Part shown: in pieces, positions 17,124-24,405 of the stretch | Layout of the letters: every line of letters starts with the position of its first letter | Numbering within the stretch: position 1 is the first letter of the stretch | Source of the DNA: an uncultured Chitinophagaceae bacterium | GTDB taxonomy: Bacteria; Bacteroidota; Bacteroidia; Chitinophagales; Chitinophagaceae | Reading direction: 5' to 3' | Assembly (NCBI GenBank): GCA_938017685.1 | Contig: CALIIL010000067.1 | Coordinates: forward strand, 1-33,684 | Length of the DNA: 33,684 nucleotides | The notes under the pieces: model-generated | Told to the model about the DNA's origin: nothing | The model's database searches: none | The model's input: the letters and a program-made list of their open reading frames with translations, nothing else | Translations under genes and position numbers: made by a program

Positions 17124-17417
17124 CTAGTATTCTCTCGGTTCTTGATGAGTGCTTCTAATTCTTAGAATAATGATATCAGTGGCGGTTACCTCATAAGCTA
17201 CTCGATATTTGTAAATTTCAAACGCTCTTATATTTCCCTGATTATTAGGCTTGTACTTGTCCAATGGATAACGCTCAGGAAATGATGTTAAACGATTAAC
17301 AGAAGAAAGCACTTCCTCCTTGACTTTTTGACCATTCTGCGTTGAGTCTTTTTTTATATACTCAACAATACTTTTAAATTGTTGTTTAGCTGTCTTTGTC
17401 CAAACAACTCTTACCAC
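17124..17417 (-). CDS. RelE/ParE-family toxin
   Basis: The 97-residue basic protein fits the ParE/RelE fold: WTKTAKQQFKSIVEYIKKDS at the N-terminus (long helices), then SFPERYPLDKYKPNNQGNIR and FEIYKYRVAYEV, and the terminal strand IIILRIRSTHQEPREY. Such toxins inhibit gyrase (ParE) or cleave mRNA on ribosomes (RelE); which one applies cannot be told from sequence. It overlaps the upstream antitoxin gene by seven bases, the usual antitoxin-first order. Confidence 0.88.
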   Translation of the reverse strand: MVRVVWTKTAKQQFKSIVEYIKKDSTQNGQKVKEEVLSSVNRLTSFPERYPLDKYKPNNQGNIRAFEIYKYRVAYEVTATDIIILRIRSTHQEPREY

Positions 17418-17641
17418 TTTGCCGCATCCTTTTCTACATCTTCATGAGAAGTAAATTCTCCACGTTTATACTCTGCTCTTGCCTCTTCTAGCTCTTGATT
17501 ATACTGCTCAGTACTTATACGTTCGTCAACTCCATTCTTTTTTAACTTGGTCAATAATTCTATAATAGAGAAACGAATGCTAGGGTTCTTAACCTTGTCT
17601 AGCATGGCTGTAATTATTTTTATATCAGCACTAATGTCCAT
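17411..17641 (-). CDS. Antitoxin partner of the ParE-like toxin
   Basis: The 76-residue protein is acidic and largely helical, with a C-terminal segment (YNQELEEARAEYKRGEFTSH then EDVEKDAAKW) of the type found in antitoxins encoded before RelE/ParE toxins in Bacteroidota. I see no standard helix-turn-helix or ribbon-helix-helix DNA-binding domain, so how the pair is regulated is unclear. Identity rests on the seven-base overlap with the toxin and the tail motif. Confidence 0.75.
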   Translation of the reverse strand: MDISADIKIITAMLDKVKNPSIRFSIIELLTKLKKNGVDERISTEQYNQELEEARAEYKRGEFTSHEDVEKDAAKW

Positions 17642-18006
17642 ATATTCAAAAATAAAGAATTTATGAATAATAATAAAGACTTAAAGTCAACACACCGTTT
17701 TTTTTAGCAATATATCAAATTAAAAGCCTGGATTTATGAATTTATTTTTCATTACAAATTTCATAGTATATCTCGGGCCACCACTGCATATCTTTAGGCA
17801 TATGGGCACATTTATATACCAACAGATTATTTTTTTTTCTTTTAAAGACAGCACATTATTAAAAAAAGCTCGTTTAGCATTCTTCATTATTTCACACTCA
17901 AATAAAAAAACCACTAACGCCACATGAGGCTTAAGACCAAATAAGTCAATGACTTATAGAGGCTGGACAAAATATTAGTTTAGTACAAACTTTAAAATAG
18001 AATTAC
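17642..18006. other. Gap between the toxin-antitoxin pair and the next gene, with a possible decayed small gene
   Basis: The 365-base gap has no confident gene. On the minus strand from ATG at 17887 to TAA at 17742 two frames can be joined across a run of nine A (complement of 17831-17839): MKNAKRAFFNNVLSLKEKK, then LLVYKCAHMPKDMQWWPEIY and a short tail. It could be a small gene with a homopolymer frameshift or sequencing slip, or chance. A 17-bp near-palindrome ATAAGTCA-A-TGACTTAT lies at 17941-17957. Confidence 0.3.
17941..17957. promoter_or_regulatory. Operator-like palindrome
   Basis: ATAAGTCA and TGACTTAT are exact inverted arms around one A. It lies downstream of the 89-residue protein gene stop on the minus strand. 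It has the size of a dimeric repressor site, but no promoter elements overlap it, so a function is only a guess. Confidence 0.25.
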
Positions 18007-18276
18007 TTACCCCTGCGCTTTCAAAAAGTCATTATAGAACTTCTCACCATCATCGCTTAAAGCTTCAGTATCTATTTCAATTTGTGGCAAAATATCTAAC
18101 ATCGCTTGCACGCGCCCTTCGACTGGAAGAAACTTATTTATAACCGCCACATTGTGCTCTTTTATTAAACAATAACCACTTTGAAAGTTCCCTTTTTCAA
18201 AGCGCACACGAAATCCTACTTCTTCAAAAAGAGAACGTAATTTTTCTAGGTTTGTTTTCGTTAATTTTATAGCCAT
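18007..18276 (-). CDS. Small conserved-looking cytoplasmic protein of unknown function
   Basis: The 89-residue protein has no signal peptide or membrane segment. It begins with a Lys/Leu-rich helix (LTKTNLEKLRSLFEEVGF), then a strand-like region RVRFEKGNFQSGYCLIKEHN and VAVINKFLPVEGRVQAMLDI, ending in an acidic helix. The GNFQSGYC-type core seems to me shared by short proteins in other Bacteroidota, but I cannot name a family or function. It is divergently transcribed from the barrel protein gene with only 14 bases between starts, so the two promoters must overlap the coding sequences. Confidence 0.75.
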   Translation of the reverse strand: MAIKLTKTNLEKLRSLFEEVGFRVRFEKGNFQSGYCLIKEHNVAVINKFLPVEGRVQAMLDILPQIEIDTEALSDDGEKFYNDFLKAQG

Positions 18277-18290
18277 ATCTTTACACTCAA

Positions 18291-18962
18291 ATGAGAAATT
18301 CTAAAGTAAAACAATTGTTTATTTCAGGGCTTTTTGTACTGCTTAACTTATGCACACCAACAGCAAAAGCTCAATATTACAGTGATGAACCTACCTTTTT
18401 TGGTGGCTTCATCTTAGGAACAAACTTTGCCCAGGTTGATGGAGATAACTTTGCTGGCTTTCGTAAGATTGGATTAAACGGTGGAGCTATTGTGCATACT
18501 CGCATTGGCGAAGGCTTTACTGCCAGCATGGAATTGTTGTACTCACAAAAAGGAAGTATTGCTGGTAAGAACCAAGTACCTATTCGTTATGGTCCAAGCC
18601 GCTTTTTAATAGAGGAATATAATATTAGAATAACAAGCGCATCCGTTCCTTTAAGCATCAACTATTTTTTTCCGGACAAGAGAAGTATTGTGAGCGCAGG
18701 AGCGACTTATGCATATTTGGTTGATGCAACTGCTGTATTAAATGGCGTTGAAACCATTGAACAATTTCCCTTTAAAAAACATGAGGTAGCATTGCAACTC
18801 GGAGGTAGTTATCGTCTTTGGAAAAAATTCTATTTGAATATGCGCTTTCAAATGTCCATGTTGAATATTAGAAAAACCTATGATCCTCGTGCCGAACGTG
18901 CTGAACAATTTAATAGAATGGTAAGCCTACGATTAATGTACTTATTTAAGAACAACGATTAG
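18291..18962 (+). CDS. PorT-like outer-membrane beta-barrel protein
   Basis: The 223-residue protein has a signal peptide ending near AKAQ (residue 28) and then repeated amphipathic strands such as GGFILGTNFAQVDGD and FTASMELLYSQKGSI, ending in VSLRLMYLFKNND. This fits the small eight-stranded barrel family (PorT/OMP_b-brl_2) common in Bacteroidota. PorT itself is needed for type IX secretion, which is relevant because a T9SS substrate is encoded at 2361-3650, but family resemblance alone does not show this one is PorT. It is followed five bases later by the GTG start of the nucleotidyltransferase gene, so they are probably co-transcribed. Confidence 0.8.
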   Translation: MRNSKVKQLFISGLFVLLNLCTPTAKAQYYSDEPTFFGGFILGTNFAQVDGDNFAGFRKIGLNGGAIVHTRIGEGFTASMELLYSQKGSIAGKNQVPIRYGPSRFLIEEYNIRITSASVPLSINYFFPDKRSIVSAGATYAYLVDATAVLNGVETIEQFPFKKHEVALQLGGSYRLWKKFYLNMRFQMSMLNIRKTYDPRAERAEQFNRMVSLRLMYLFKNND

Positions 18963-18967
18963 TCATT

Positions 18968-20386
18968 GTGAATATTACGCTAAGCGACAAAGAACAATTT
19001 ATATTAAGCCACATTGGACAAGCTGCCGATCAATTAGGTCTGGATGCCTATGCTATTGGAGGTTTTGTGCGAGACAAAATATTGGGGCGTCCTTGTATAG
19101 ACTTTGATATTGTATGCTTAGGCAACGGTATGGAACTGGCTAAAAAAGCAGCAGAACAATTCGAAGAAAAACCAAATGTTCATTTATATGAAAATTTTGG
19201 TACTGCACAATTTAATGTACAAGGTTATGACATAGAATTTGTAGGAGCGCGCAAAGAAAGCTACCGTAAAGATTCACGAAAGCCTATTGTTGAAAATGGT
19301 TCGTTAGAAGATGATCAACGCCGCCGCGATTTTACAATCAACGCGCTATCATTATCAATTAATAATAAAGACTTTGGCGTTGTACATGACCCTTTTAACG
19401 GAATAGCGGATATTGAAAATAAAGTTATTAAAACACCTTTGGCTCCGACTAAAACTTATATTGATGATCCATTACGAATGATGCGTGCCATACGCTTTGC
19501 CACTCAACTAGAATTTACAATTGAGCAAGCAAGCTTGGATGCAATCAAAGAAAACGCTGAGCGTATCAACATCATTTCTCAAGAAAGAATAACGGATGAA
19601 TTGAATAAGATTATCTTAAGCTCCAAGCCATCCATCGGCTTTATTCTCTTAAAAGAAACGGGACTGCTCCCCTATTTCTTCCCACAGATGTTAGACCTCT
19701 TAGGGACAGAAATAATTGATGGCCACGGTCATAAAGACAACTTTTATCACACCCTACAAGTACTAGATAACATTGCACCTAACACCAATGATTTATGGTT
19801 GCGTTGGGCAACCGTATTACATGATATAGCCAAGCCCGCTACCAAGAAGTATGAAGCAGGGCACGGCTGGACATTTCATGGGCATGAATGGCTGGGCGGG
19901 AAAATGGTGCCCAAAATTTTTAAGCAGCTTAAGCTACCCATGAATGACAAAATGAAGTTTGTACAAAAAATGGTACGCCTTCATTTAAGACCAATCTCAC
20001 TCACCAAAGATGAAATTACAGATAGTGCGCTGCGCCGTTTGCTATTTGACGCTGGTGAAGATATTGATTCATTAATGACACTTTGCAATGCAGATATTAC
20101 TTCTAAAAACGAGCGCAAGGTTGTGCGGTTTCGAAAGAATTTTGAACTAGTAAAAAAACGCTTAATTGAAGTTGAAGAAAGTGATAAGATACGCAATTGG
20201 CAACCACCTATCACAGGAGAAGTAATTATAAAGACCTTTGATCTAAAACCATCTAAGATTGTTGGTGACTTAAAGTTAGCCGTGCGCGAAGCCATTCTTG
20301 ATGGAGACATCCCGAATGATTATGATGCAGCCTTTGAGTTCTTATTAGAAAAAGGCAAAGCGCTAAATTTAAAAAGAAAAGCCTAA
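18968..20386 (+). CDS. CCA-adding enzyme / poly(A) polymerase family nucleotidyltransferase with HD domain
   Basis: The 472-residue protein belongs to class II tRNA nucleotidyltransferases, which add or repair the 3' CCA of tRNA. The head domain shows GGFVRD at 31-36 and the catalytic carboxylates in CIDFDIV (Asp45, Asp47), then RRDFTINALSL, and DPLRMMRAIRFATQLEF for the neck. A C-terminal HD phosphohydrolase-like domain contains LHDIAKP and the HGHEWLGG segment. CCA addition versus tRNA repair or poly(A) activity cannot be told. The start is GTG at 18968, five bases after the barrel gene stop. The 3' end overlaps the converging metzincin gene by four bases. Confidence 0.93.
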   Translation: MNITLSDKEQFILSHIGQAADQLGLDAYAIGGFVRDKILGRPCIDFDIVCLGNGMELAKKAAEQFEEKPNVHLYENFGTAQFNVQGYDIEFVGARKESYRKDSRKPIVENGSLEDDQRRRDFTINALSLSINNKDFGVVHDPFNGIADIENKVIKTPLAPTKTYIDDPLRMMRAIRFATQLEFTIEQASLDAIKENAERINIISQERITDELNKIILSSKPSIGFILLKETGLLPYFFPQMLDLLGTEIIDGHGHKDNFYHTLQVLDNIAPNTNDLWLRWATVLHDIAKPATKKYEAGHGWTFHGHEWLGGKMVPKIFKQLKLPMNDKMKFVQKMVRLHLRPISLTKDEITDSALRRLLFDAGEDIDSLMTLCNADITSKNERKVVRFRKNFELVKKRLIEVEESDKIRNWQPPITGEVIIKTFDLKPSKIVGDLKLAVREAILDGDIPNDYDAAFEFLLEKGKALNLKRKA

Positions 20387-21063
20387 GCCCAAGCAGGCGC
20401 GTTGGCTGGTCGATCATTGTTTAAGTGAGCGTGATGGTATCGGTTACTAAACTTTCCTATCACATGCACCTTCTTTTTAATCAAATGCCCTAGGCCTAAA
20501 TCATTAATATCTTCTTGATATACTTTTCTAAATTTAGGATGCATAGTACCACCTGCTTCGCCCGCTTGCTTCGTTGGGTCGTACTGATATTCAGGATTAA
20601 CTAATGTACCTCTTGGGTACATAATACCCGGTTGCCCATGACCTCTTAAGTCTAGATCAGAAGGGTGCGGCAAGCCTATGGTGTGTCCATATTCATGCGC
20701 TACGGTTGTGCTTCCTTTATATAAATTCTCAACTTTAAAATATCCAGTATTGGAATGCAAGCCATCTACAAAAGAAATATTTCCGTAGGCAAACTCTTCC
20801 ACTCTTACATAATTATTTCTTGGGTTTTTATTAGCCAAAATATCGGCGGGTGTCAGATCTGGGAATAAAAACACTTTTGTATTAAAACATACGAGATAAG
20901 GATAATCATTTAACCATAATAATGCGCGTGGTGCATTCCACATATCATTAATTTCATCTTCTGCATTTTTTCTAATCTCTTCAGAAATTCCATTTCCATA
21001 GAAAAAAAGATTAGATACTATTGTAATGTGTGCCTTTTGCTGATCAATTTCTATAATACCCAC
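20383..21063 (-). CDS. Metzincin-type zinc peptidase (M10-like) without signal peptide
   Basis: The 226-residue protein carries HEYGHTIGLPH at 123-133, a full HExxHxxGxxH zinc site (His123, His127, His133, catalytic Glu124), and a Met-turn candidate GIMYPRG with Met148. These define a metzincin, probably matrixin-like. Its N-terminus, MGIIEIDQQKAHITIVSNLF, has no export signal and no propeptide cysteine switch is evident, which is odd for this clan since most are secreted. Its 3' end overlaps the converging cca-type gene by four bases. Substrate unknown. Confidence 0.82.
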   Translation of the reverse strand: MGIIEIDQQKAHITIVSNLFFYGNGISEEIRKNAEDEINDMWNAPRALLWLNDYPYLVCFNTKVFLFPDLTPADILANKNPRNNYVRVEEFAYGNISFVDGLHSNTGYFKVENLYKGSTTVAHEYGHTIGLPHPSDLDLRGHGQPGIMYPRGTLVNPEYQYDPTKQAGEAGGTMHPKFRKVYQEDINDLGLGHLIKKKVHVIGKFSNRYHHAHLNNDRPANAPAWA

Positions 21064-21076
21064 AATATCGAATGTA

Positions 21077-21110
21077 CAAAAAAAGCGCTCAACAAATGTT
21101 GAACGCTTCT
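21077..21110 (-). terminator. Intrinsic terminator after rpmE2
   Basis: On the minus strand AAGCGTTCAACA pairs with TGTTGAGCGCTT (one mismatch) and is followed by a run of T. It lies about 25 bases past the L31 stop, before the peptidase gene start at 21063, and separates the two minus-strand genes. Confidence 0.85.
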
Positions 21111-21132
21111 TAATATGATTAATTTATTACAA

Positions 21133-21381
21133 TTATTTTTTTGCGTAACGCTTTTTAAATTTATCAATACGTCCTGCAGTATCAACCATCATTTTCTTAC
21201 CAGTGTAGAACGGATGCGATGAACTTGAAATATCTAATTTAATTAAAGGGTATTCGTTACCATCTTCCCACTTCGCCGTTTCAGTACTTTTAGCAGTAGA
21301 CTTAGAAAGAAAGGTTGAATCATTTGTCATATCTTTAAATATCACAAAGCGATAATTTTCTGGATGAATGTCTTTTCTCAT
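21133..21381 (-). CDS. rpmE2: 50S ribosomal protein L31 type B
   Basis: The 82-residue protein begins [20 protein letters not shown] and contains [11 protein letters not shown] near residue 50, the hallmark of L31. There is no cysteine, so it is the zinc-free type B form. The frame extends upstream to an ATG at 21417, but the added 12 residues are not family-like, so the start at 21381 is chosen. The gene ends with its own terminator at 21077-21110 and is divergent from the GT39-like gene. Confidence 0.95.
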   Translation of the reverse strand: MRKDIHPENYRFVIFKDMTNDSTFLSKSTAKSTETAKWEDGNEYPLIKLDISSSSHPFYTGKKMMVDTAGRIDKFKKRYAKK

Positions 21382-21492
21382 TATTTTACGTTTTTGCGCA
21401 TGATACCAACCATGCAATTGAAGCGCGAAGTTAACTTCTTTTGATAAATAGACAAATTATTGTGTTATTTTAAAGCATTTTTGCGCCTAAGT

Positions 21493-23130
21493 ATGAGCCA
21501 TAAACAGCTAAAACTAGTATTTATACCTATTCTATTCATTTATTTGATCAATTTGTTCATTGCTCCCTTTGAAATAGATGCTGCTCAATATGCCGAAATG
21601 AGTAGAGAAATGCTCAAAAGTGATCATTGGCTGCACCTTTTTGATGGCGGATATGATTACTTAGACAAGCCCCCCTTTCTATTCTGGATATCTGCATTAA
21701 GCATGAAAATATTTGGGGTGAGTAATTTTGCTTACAAACTCCCTTCTACCCTTTTTGCCATTGGCTCTATTTATTGTTTGTATCGTTTTTCGAAATTATG
21801 GTATAATGAGAAAACGAGTTTGTACGCCGCTTTGATATTAGCCTGTTCTCAAGCCGTTTTTTTAATCATCAATGATATTCGTACCGATACTATTTTAATG
21901 AGTTTTGTTATTGCTTCATTTTGGCAAATGAGTAGCTGGTTGCAACAAAAAAATAATTGGGGTTGGCTTTGGGCTGCTGTATGTATTGGTGGTGGCATGA
22001 TTACCAAAGGGCCTGTTGCGCTTATTGTATTTGGTATGGGTATGCTACCTCATTTTATTATTAAGAAACAATGGAACAATTTATTTCGGTGGCAATACTT
22101 AGGAATGCTAGTTGTCGTTGGGATTATCTTATTGCCGATGTCTTATGGTCTTTATACACAGTTTGATCTGCATCCAGAAAAATTAGTCAATCATGCGCAA
22201 GGCGTTTCAGGACTAAACTTTTATTATTGGACACAAAGCTTTGGACGCATTACCGGAGAAAGTGTTTGGGATAATAATGCGCCATTCTATTTTCTCTATA
22301 TGAACTTGCTTTGGGGACTACTCCCCTTCACATTATTTTTTATAGCAGCAACGGTCAAAGGTTTTTTACGCCTAAAAGAAAACAACATACAAACAGAATG
22401 GATGAGCACAGCAGCCGTTGTACTCGCCTATCTTTCTTTGGGCATAAGCAAGTTTCAGCTACCGCATTACATCTATGTTATACTGCCATTTATATGCCTC
22501 TTAGTTGCTCGCTACATAAGAAGTATTGAAGACTACTTTACACATAAGTTTCGTATAATGCGCTTTATACATATTGGGTTGTTTTATGTTATTGCAGCTT
22601 GCTTTACAATAGGTTTATTGTATGTATTTCCCAACGCAAACCTCTTACAAAAAGCCGTTGTAATTCTTAGCAGTCTAGGCATAGTAGCATGTATTCAACT
22701 AAATAATAAAAAGAAGTTGCAAGTAGTGCCTATGCTAGTATTAATAGCCGTTTGTTATAACCTTTCGCTCTCCTTCTTCTTTTATCCTAATTTATTAAGC
22801 TATCAACAAGAAGATAAAATAGCCCAAGTGCTTCATGAGCAACATTTAGCTACTAAAGAAATAGTCACTTTTAAATATCCTGTTGGCAGAGCATTAGATT
22901 TTAACCTAAGGAAAGATGTTCAAAAATTTAAAACATTAGACAGTATTAGACATGGCCAAATAGTTATTACCGATAGCATAGGAAAGGCCAAACTTGCCCA
23001 AAATAATATGGATGCAAAAATAATTTATAGTGGTTTAAACTACCCTATTGCTTTAATACAGATAGGCTTTTTATCTCCAACCAGCAGAGCATCTTATTGC
23101 TCTAAGTATTATTTACTTGAAATGAATTAA
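21493..23130 (+). CDS. GT39-like (ArnT/PMT-type) membrane glycosyltransferase
   Basis: The product of about 545 residues has some dozen hydrophobic segments. Its first outer loop reads PFEIDAAQYAEMSREMLKSD then YLDKPPFLFW, the signature of ArnT/PMT glycosyltransferases, whose Asp in EIDAA-like motifs serves the polyprenyl-phosphate sugar donor. Such enzymes move a sugar from a lipid carrier onto lipid A, protein or glycan on the outer side of the inner membrane. An ATG at 21460 is in frame, but the intervening residues (MCYFKAFLRLS) add nothing typical, so 21493 is preferred. It converges on the GT87-like gene with a four-base overlap of ends. Confidence 0.85.
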   Translation: MSHKQLKLVFIPILFIYLINLFIAPFEIDAAQYAEMSREMLKSDHWLHLFDGGYDYLDKPPFLFWISALSMKIFGVSNFAYKLPSTLFAIGSIYCLYRFSKLWYNEKTSLYAALILACSQAVFLIINDIRTDTILMSFVIASFWQMSSWLQQKNNWGWLWAAVCIGGGMITKGPVALIVFGMGMLPHFIIKKQWNNLFRWQYLGMLVVVGIILLPMSYGLYTQFDLHPEKLVNHAQGVSGLNFYYWTQSFGRITGESVWDNNAPFYFLYMNLLWGLLPFTLFFIAATVKGFLRLKENNIQTEWMSTAAVVLAYLSLGISKFQLPHYIYVILPFICLLVARYIRSIEDYFTHKFRIMRFIHIGLFYVIAACFTIGLLYVFPNANLLQKAVVILSSLGIVACIQLNNKKKLQVVPMLVLIAVCYNLSLSFFFYPNLLSYQQEDKIAQVLHEQHLATKEIVTFKYPVGRALDFNLRKDVQKFKTLDSIRHGQIVITDSIGKAKLAQNNMDAKIIYSGLNYPIALIQIGFLSPTSRASYCSKYYLLEMN

Positions 23131-24395
23131 TCGACTACTTTTTCATCAGTAAGAGAATACAAATATTGAGCTACCAATAATACACTCAACACAATTAAAC
23201 TAAAATAGTAATAACGGTAAGACAAAGGGCTAAAACTAAAGAATAGCAAAGTGGTCAAGTATAAAAAAGCAATACTGTTTTTCTCAAATTTATAGTTGAT
23301 ACTGCGTGCCGAAAATATTCCTAAGAAGCAAGTAATTAGCATCACCGCAGCTTGGCATGTTCTAATAATATAGCCTAATTGCTCCGGCGCCATTTCATTA
23401 AAAAACGTTCTAAAGTAAATTGCAAAGTGAATGCCGTAGGAGTAAGTCCAGCCCATAGGATGATCACCACTTGGTGTAAGCTCACCTATTGCACAGCCAT
23501 TATGATAGTCCAAACCCGTTTTAAGAATAGTAGGATCAGCTATTAAAAATGGAACATATAATACCAATACGGCTAATACAACAGCGCCAAAAGCCATCAT
23601 AGATTTTCTCCAGCCAAAAGCTTTAAAGGAATAAATAAATAATACGGGCAACCAAAACACAAAGGTATATCGTGACAGAATACACAGAATAACCCCAACT
23701 ACTATCCATGAAATATTTTTCTTAATCAAAGCAGCTCCAAGTAATAAGTAGTAACCTCCTATCAAGTATTCTGGAGAGACCGCAATATCATCCTTCAAGT
23801 AAATAATATGCAACCACAAAACAAAGGCAGGCAGCACAGCAATAATGATATTATAGACTAGCGGCAAGCTCTTTTTTAATAAAAGTGCCATATAAATAGC
23901 ACTGCATATAATGTAAATAATAATAGCCGACCAGCGTGTATCAATGCCCGTTTCTAAAGACAAGCCCATTGGCAGCCAATGCAAAGGCATGTATACCGGA
24001 AAGGGCGCATGATGATAAATAGTTACTTTAGAATAAGGAAAAACACCATCAGCCCAGCGTGTATAAAGCGTCTCTAATTGCCCTATAACATCCGAGTTAG
24101 GCGTGGGCAGCGGGAAATGCACAAAGATCTTCCTTAACTCTTCATAGGAGGACAAGAGGCACATTATACCTATAAAAAAAGCAAGTACTAATTGATTTTT
24201 AGTACTTGCTTTTTGAAAGTTTATTTTAATTCTTTTAGTAAAGAAAAAAATATGAAACAGAGAATATGAAACTAAGACAAATATTATTGGATTATATAAG
24301 TAGGTCAATTGCCTAGGTCCTTCGATATAAAGAAAGGATTGCAAACCTATAATAGCCAATAAAAAAAATAAGGTCTTATTCTCTTTACTCCACAT
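23127..24395 (-). CDS. GT87-like (DUF2029) membrane glycosyltransferase
   Basis: The product of about 422 residues has ten or so membrane segments. Loop sequences such as NSDVIGQLETLYTRWADGVF and VYMPLHWLPMGLSL match the DUF2029/GT87 polyprenyl-phosphate-dependent mannosyltransferase type in style; substrate unknown. An in-frame ATG at 24461 would overlap lpd by 56 bases, so the ATG at 24395 (MWSKENKTLFFLL), ten bases after the lpd stop, is the better start. Transcription probably comes from lpd. A perfect 15-bp terminator-shaped hairpin lies inside its reading frame (24174-24214). Confidence 0.72.
   Translation of the reverse strand: MWSKENKTLFFLLAIIGLQSFLYIEGPRQLTYLYNPIIFVLVSYSLFHIFFFTKRIKINFQKASTKNQLVLAFFIGIMCLLSSYEELRKIFVHFPLPTPNSDVIGQLETLYTRWADGVFPYSKVTIYHHAPFPVYMPLHWLPMGLSLETGIDTRWSAIIIYIICSAIYMALLLKKSLPLVYNIIIAVLPAFVLWLHIIYLKDDIAVSPEYLIGGYYLLLGAALIKKNISWIVVGVILCILSRYTFVFWLPVLFIYSFKAFGWRKSMMAFGAVVLAVLVLYVPFLIADPTILKTGLDYHNGCAIGELTPSGDHPMGWTYSYGIHFAIYFRTFFNEMAPEQLGYIIRTCQAAVMLITCFLGIFSARSINYKFEKNSIAFLYLTTLLFFSFSPLSYRYYYFSLIVLSVLLVAQYLYSLTDEKVVD
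24174..24214 (-). other. Terminator-shaped hairpin inside the GT87-like coding sequence
   Basis: On the minus (coding) strand AAAAAGCAAGTACTA pairs perfectly with TAGTACTTGCTTTTT around a 9-base loop and is followed by two more T, giving a seven-T run. It encodes QKASTKNQLVLAFF and lies about 60 codons after the chosen start. The geometry is that of an intrinsic terminator in the direction of transcription. Confidence 0.6.
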
Positions 24396-24405
24396 GAAGT
24401 ATTGA

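Noticed and set aside
17736-17927. Plus-strand 63-codon open frame in the toxin-antitoxin gap
   Set aside because: AT-rich, no promoter box or ribosome site, no recognisable sequence; the opposite strand gives a more protein-like reading.
21382-21417. Longer N-terminus for L31
   Set aside because: L31 type B proteins begin M-KDIHP; the extra 12 residues do not fit.
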